This document shows, one piece after another, positions 60,852 through 64,000 of a stretch of DNA of 64,000 bases. Each line of letters begins with the position of its first letter. The stretch's first letter is position 1. A program made the position numbers and the translations under genes. The DNA comes from MED-G105 sp039819085 (GTDB lineage: Bacteria > Pseudomonadota > Alphaproteobacteria > Caulobacterales > Parvularculaceae). Location: positions 62,001-126,000 of the forward strand of contig JBCBSQ010000002.1 of assembly GCA_039819085.1 (NCBI GenBank), in the 5' to 3' direction. The notes below the pieces were generated by a model. It had not been told where the DNA came from, searched no databases, and worked only from the letters and a program-made list of their open reading frames with translations.

Positions 60852-60925
60852 TGGAGCGGGTGAAGGGAATCGAACCCTCGTCTTAAGCTTGGGAAGCTCC
60901 TGCTCTACCATTGAGCTACACCCGC
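60852..60925 (-). tRNA. tRNA-Gly (anticodon CCC)
   Basis: On the minus strand the acceptor stem GCGGGTG/CACCCGC, a D arm, an anticodon arm with loop TTCCCAA (anticodon CCC), a T arm with TTCGATT, and encoded CCA can all be placed. The outermost anticodon-stem pair is a mismatch (G-A), as far as I can align it. Confidence 0.95.
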
Positions 60926-61243
60926 AAAAGACCTCATTCGTGCGCGGTCGAGGCGGGATTTGTCAATCCGCGCGCCTTTTGATCCACACGCGCCCGCCTA
61001 TTGGCGCGCCGAGCAAACAGGCGCATCCTCCCAGCATTTTCACATCTTCGCCCGATCGCTAACGCAAATCGGACGTAGTCTGAAACCAGTCGCGCCTCAC
61101 CGTTTCGCGGTGAGCGTCAGATGCGCGATCGCCCGGGGCGCCCCAATAGGGGCGGCTCGCAATCTGGTCGGCGCGCCGCCGCCTGACGCGCAGGCTGACG
61201 GCCAGAAGCAACCTCCCCCAAAGAGGGGCAAAGGAGACGAAAC
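60926..61243. other. Intergenic region upstream of the SYLF gene
   Basis: No gene is seen in 318 bases. It contains the promoter of tRNA-Gly (minus strand) and that of the SYLF-domain gene, ending in an AAAGGAG ribosome site. Nothing else is recognised. Confidence 0.5.
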
Positions 61244-62092
61244 ATGAAGCCGAAGCTCTCCCGCCGCGCCGCCATCGCAGGCGCGCTTACCGGATGCCTC
61301 GCCGCCGCGCCGGCGCTCGCCGGCGATCCGCGCAACGAAGCGACCGAGCTTGTCGCGGACGCCACCGAAACGGCGCTTTACTTCGCGGCGGATTCCGCAT
61401 TCGAGCCAATGTGGGACCTCGCCGAAAACGCAAAAGCGATGGTGATCATCCCGGAAAAGTTCCGCGCCGGATTCATCATCGGGGGCTCCGCGGGCGACGC
61501 CGTCATGCTCGCAAAGAACAAGGACGGCACCTGGTCGCAACCGACTTTTCTCACCATCGGCTCGCTGTCGTTCGGCTTCCAGGCTGGCGCGGAAGCGTCG
61601 GAGATTGTGCTCCTGGTCATGTCGGAGCAAGGCAAGGCTGGCGTGCTCGGCTCCAGCGTTAAGCTCGGCGGCGACCTCTCGATCGCGGCAGGCCCCATCG
61701 GCGCCGGCGCGAAGGCTCAAACGACGGACGTTCTCGCCTTCTCACGCTCACGCGGCCTTTATGGCGGCGTCAGCCTCGAAGGGGCGATTTTAAAGACGCG
61801 GGAGAACTGGAACCGCGCCTACTACGACGCCGACGTCAGCCCCGCTGACGTCGTCTACCTTGGCGAGGCCTACAATCCGAATTCAGCGCCGCTTCAGAAC
61901 GCGGTCTGGCGCCTCGCGAACAAGACCGCGCCACAAGCTGCGCCCGCCGCGATGTCTTACGCGGACGAAAGCGATCCGAAAACGGAAGCCGAACTCGACG
62001 CGCTCGAGGGCGGCGCGCCGCTGAAGTCCGGCGGCTTCTACGAAGATGACGCGGCCTGGAACGCGCCCGCCGACGGCGACAGCGGACAGTAA
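61244..62092 (+). CDS. Exported SYLF-domain (YSC84-like) lipid-binding protein
   Basis: The protein has 282 residues. The N-terminus has a twin-arginine-like start (SRRAAIAGALTGCLAAAPALA) that could be a Tat or Sec signal. The SYLF domain covers about 50-215: AMVIIPEKFRAGFIIGGSAGDAVML, FLTIGSLSFGFQAGAEASEIVLLVMSEQG, and KLGGDLSIAAGPIGAGAKAQTTDVLAFSRSRGLYGGVSLEGA. These domains bind phosphoinositides in eukaryotes; the bacterial role is unclear. A Pro/Ala- and Asp-rich tail follows. Two hairpins downstream probably end the transcript. Confidence 0.9.
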   Translation: MKPKLSRRAAIAGALTGCLAAAPALAGDPRNEATELVADATETALYFAADSAFEPMWDLAENAKAMVIIPEKFRAGFIIGGSAGDAVMLAKNKDGTWSQPTFLTIGSLSFGFQAGAEASEIVLLVMSEQGKAGVLGSSVKLGGDLSIAAGPIGAGAKAQTTDVLAFSRSRGLYGGVSLEGAILKTRENWNRAYYDADVSPADVVYLGEAYNPNSAPLQNAVWRLANKTAPQAAPAAMSYADESDPKTEAELDALEGGAPLKSGGFYEDDAAWNAPADGDSGQ

Positions 62093-62108
62093 GGAACGAT
62101 AGAGACAT

Positions 62109-62180
62109 CCGGGCGCAAAAAGCCCGGCCCCCTCTCTAACGCAATCGTGACGCGGCCAATTCGGCCGCGTCGCTTGCGTT
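62109..62180 (+). terminator. Two consecutive hairpins, probable terminator region
   Basis: The first hairpin is CCGGGC-GCAAAAA-GCCCGG (62109-62127). The second is a 9-bp perfect stem GACGCGGCC-AATTC-GGCCGCGTC (62149-62171), extended by an outer AACGCAA/TTGCGTT pairing (62138-62180) and followed by TTGGGG. The T-run is weak, so termination is probable but not certain. Confidence 0.6.
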
Positions 62181-62202
62181 TTGGGGCCTGTTTTCGTTCC
62201 CT

Positions 62203-63219
62203 GTGGCGCTGAGACAAGCAACCGACGAGTTCCGAATGGCCGAAGGCGGACGACACATCTACGAAACGGAAGACGACGGCGCGCGACCGCTTGGGCCTTT
62301 CGTCGACCCCATTGTGACAGCAAGCGGAGAGCGGCGCGCCAGCGTCAAGTTCGCAGCCCTTCAGACGCTATGGATCAATACCGGCACATTGTGCAATCTC
62401 GCCTGCAAGACATGTTACATTGAGAGTTCGCCTACGAATGATGCGCTTGTCTATCCTTCGCTGGACGAGATCGCGCCGTTCCTGCATGAGGCGAAGGAAA
62501 TGGGCGCGCGCGAAATCGGCTTCACCGGCGGCGAGCCTTTTCTTAATCCGCACGCCCCGGACCTGATTGAAACGGCGCTGGATCTCGGCTTCGACGTCCT
62601 TGTCCTGACGAACGCCATGCGCCCGATGACGCGACCGCATGTGGCCGAACGGCTGCTCACCGCGAAAGCGCGCCATGGCGATCGCCTGGTCCTTCGGGTC
62701 AGCCTTGATGGCTCAAACGCGCGTGACCACGACGCGGAGCGGGGCGATGGCGCATTTCAAGCGGCGCTCGACGGCCTGAAGTGGCTAACCGCACAAGGCT
62801 TCAGGACCGCCATCGCCGGTCGCCTCCTTACGGACGAAGACGAGGCCGCGACGCGCGACGGCTTCGCCAGGCTCTTTGCGCGCGAAGGACTGCCCTTCGA
62901 CGCGGCGTCGGCGGCGGATCTCGTCGTCTTTCCGCAAATGGACGCAAACGCGGCGACGCCGGAGATCACTGACGCCTGTTGGCGTATTCTCGGCAAACGC
63001 CCGGAAGACGTCATGTGCGCGTCCTCACGCATGGTGGTGAAGCGCAAAGGCGCCGCCGCGCCGAGCGTTCTCGCCTGCACATTGATCGCCGACGACCCGG
63101 CGTTCGAGCTTGGCGCGACGCTTGAAGACGCGACGAGGGCGCCCGTCCCACTCAACCATCCGCACTGTTCGCGTTTTTGCGTTCTCGGCGGCGCCAGTTG
63201 CTCGGGAGGCGACGGGTGA
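62203..63219 (+). CDS. Radical SAM protein
   Basis: The protein has 338 residues from a GTG at 62203; an ATG at 62236 is an alternative start. The radical SAM cluster motif is C64-NLA-C68-KT-C71 (CNLACKTCY), with the SAM-contacting FTGGEPFLNP about 35 residues later. The C-terminus has a Cys-rich end (HPHCSRFCVLGGASC) that may bind a second cluster, together with internal cysteines. The gene stop overlaps the start of a DUF938 methyltransferase gene by 4 nt (GTGA), implying a joint pathway. The substrate is unknown. Confidence 0.88.
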   Translation: MALRQATDEFRMAEGGRHIYETEDDGARPLGPFVDPIVTASGERRASVKFAALQTLWINTGTLCNLACKTCYIESSPTNDALVYPSLDEIAPFLHEAKEMGAREIGFTGGEPFLNPHAPDLIETALDLGFDVLVLTNAMRPMTRPHVAERLLTAKARHGDRLVLRVSLDGSNARDHDAERGDGAFQAALDGLKWLTAQGFRTAIAGRLLTDEDEAATRDGFARLFAREGLPFDAASAADLVVFPQMDANAATPEITDACWRILGKRPEDVMCASSRMVVKRKGAAAPSVLACTLIADDPAFELGATLEDATRAPVPLNHPHCSRFCVLGGASCSGGDG

Positions 63220-63926
63220 CCGAAAAACACGACGCTCGAATCGCGCTGGAAACCCGCGCTTCGGACGCGGACCGACTGATGTCGCCCTCCGCCGCGCGGA
63301 ATATGACCCCGATCACCGAAGCGATCGTCGAACTGATGCCGCGCGAAGGAATGATCGTCGAGATCGCGTCCGGCACCGGCGAACACGTGGTCAGCTTCGC
63401 GGCCGCCCTGCCGAATGCGCGCTGGGCGCCAGGCGATCCCGATCCCGCTTCGCGACGGTCGATCGCCGCCTGGACGGCGCATCTGAAGCGTCAGAACATC
63501 GCCCCGCCCCACTCGATCGATGTCAGCGGGCAAGCGTGGCGGAGCGGGGAACAGCAAGGCGCGGCGGCGCTCGACGCAGAACTTCTCGATGCTGAGCTTC
63601 TAAGCGCCGAACTTCAGGGCGTCATCTGCATCAACATGATCCACATCGCGCCGTTTGACGCGACGAAAGGCCTGATCGAAGGCGCCGGCAAGCGCCTGGC
63701 GGCGGGCGGGCGACTGTTCCTGTACGGTCCGTTCGCACGCGACGGTTTGCACACGGCTGCTTCGAACGCCGACTTCGACGCCAGCCTGAAGGCGCGCAAC
63801 CCCGCCTGGGGCGTGCGCGACCTCGACCGGGACATCGCGCCTCTTGCCGATGCGGCGGGCCTCAGCCTCGTTGAAGCGCGCGCCATGCCGGCAAACAATT
63901 TTTCGGTGGTCTTCGAGAAAGCCTAG
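63216..63926 (+). CDS. DUF938 S-adenosylmethionine-dependent methyltransferase
   Basis: The protein has 236 residues from a GTG at 63216 that overlaps the preceding stop and has a GGGAGG ribosome site. The SAM-binding loop reads VEIASGTGEHVVSFAAALP, followed by WAPGDPDP, INMIHIAPFDATKGL and LFLYGPF, the diagnostic DUF938 features. Residues 119-133 contain a triple five-residue repeat (LDAEL, LDAEL, LSAEL). It is translationally coupled to the radical SAM gene. The product is unknown. Confidence 0.9.
   Translation: MTEKHDARIALETRASDADRLMSPSAARNMTPITEAIVELMPREGMIVEIASGTGEHVVSFAAALPNARWAPGDPDPASRRSIAAWTAHLKRQNIAPPHSIDVSGQAWRSGEQQGAAALDAELLDAELLSAELQGVICINMIHIAPFDATKGLIEGAGKRLAAGGRLFLYGPFARDGLHTAASNADFDASLKARNPAWGVRDLDRDIAPLADAAGLSLVEARAMPANNFSVVFEKA
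63570..63614 (+). repeat. Triple 15-bp repeat in the DUF938 gene
   Basis: Three adjacent 15-bp units encode LDAEL, LDAEL and LSAEL in frame, inserted before a conserved strand of the methyltransferase. Confidence 0.85.
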
Positions 63927-63952
63927 CTCGCCGGCTCAATGCCCTGCGGCGG

Positions 63953-64000
63953 TCAGTCGCCGGAGAACAAATCGCCCGCGATCCAGTCCCTCAACCGCGT
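63953..64000 (-). CDS. C-terminal end of a gene continuing beyond the window
   Basis: On the minus strand an open frame enters from the window edge and ends at a TGA (63953-63955), encoding the tail RLRDWIAGDLFSGD. Orientation and spacing suit a gene convergent with the DUF938 gene. Too little is present to name it. Confidence 0.4.
   Translation of the reverse strand, partial: TRLRDWIAGDLFSGD

Overview
This window looks like the chromosome of a GC-rich alphaproteobacterium, most likely a Caulobacterales/Parvularculales-type marine or oligotrophic lineage. That placement is inferred from gene content, not from a database match. The pointers are a CpdR-type single-domain response regulator, the dnaX-ybaB-recR block with a small SRP RNA just upstream, divergent pheA/cycM, a PraR-like XRE regulator, class I polyhydroxyalkanoate synthase, and a TonB/ExbBD operon. 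I saw no phage, no CRISPR array and no intact insertion sequence. Most of the window is core chromosome with a few accessory islands.

Layout. 1-3.4 kb is a minus-strand glycolytic cluster (class I aldolase, pgk, gap) with an exported YciI-like protein inserted. 3.8-9.4 kb holds zapA and its partner, histidinol-phosphatase, an XRE regulator, a GT4 glycosyltransferase, a candidate small RNA with its own promoter and terminator, N-formylglutamate amidohydrolase, cpdR and tRNA-Val. 9.5-13.7 kb is an accessory island: an orphan six-TM histidine kinase divergent from a heme-oxygenase-like diiron protein and a FeeM/autoinducer-synthase-like acyltransferase, followed by a micro-ORF and a membrane protein. 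13.7-20 kb carries truA-fmt-def and two convergent RmuC-family genes. 20-26.6 kb has two membrane glycosyltransferases, recR-ybaB-dnaX, a YbjN-like exported protein and the SRP RNA. 26.7-40.4 kb is mixed: a hydroxylase coupled to nudC, a TetR/NTF2-like pair with a clear operator, an ICMT-like protein coupled to a penicillin-acylase-type hydrolase, an S9 peptidase, an alkaline phosphatase lipoprotein, another NTF2-like lipoprotein and a CadC-like regulator.

40.6-48 kb has pheA, cycM, a hybrid histidine kinase with two receiver domains, and a one-chain ECF-type protein (S-like, ATPase-like and T-like parts in one polypeptide) whose ATPase part has lost its Walker A and signature motifs. 48-60 kb has ackA, a MaoC-Pta fusion and fabI (acetyl-CoA/acyl metabolism), a TonB-ExbD-ExbD-ExbB operon with an unusual TonB, phaC, a P2-type cation ATPase and a PH-domain membrane protein. 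60-64 kb has a gene-poor stretch, tRNA-Gly, a SYLF-domain protein, a radical SAM protein coupled to a DUF938 methyltransferase, and the tail of one more gene.

The items most likely to be new are the S-A-T fusion with a degenerate ATPase at 45.9-48.0 kb, the kinase/diiron/acyltransferase locus at 9.5-12.8 kb, the anti-Shine-Dalgarno-type small RNA at 7.57-7.65 kb, and a window-wide set of 11-19-bp tandem repeats that are a multiple of three inside genes and often not outside them.
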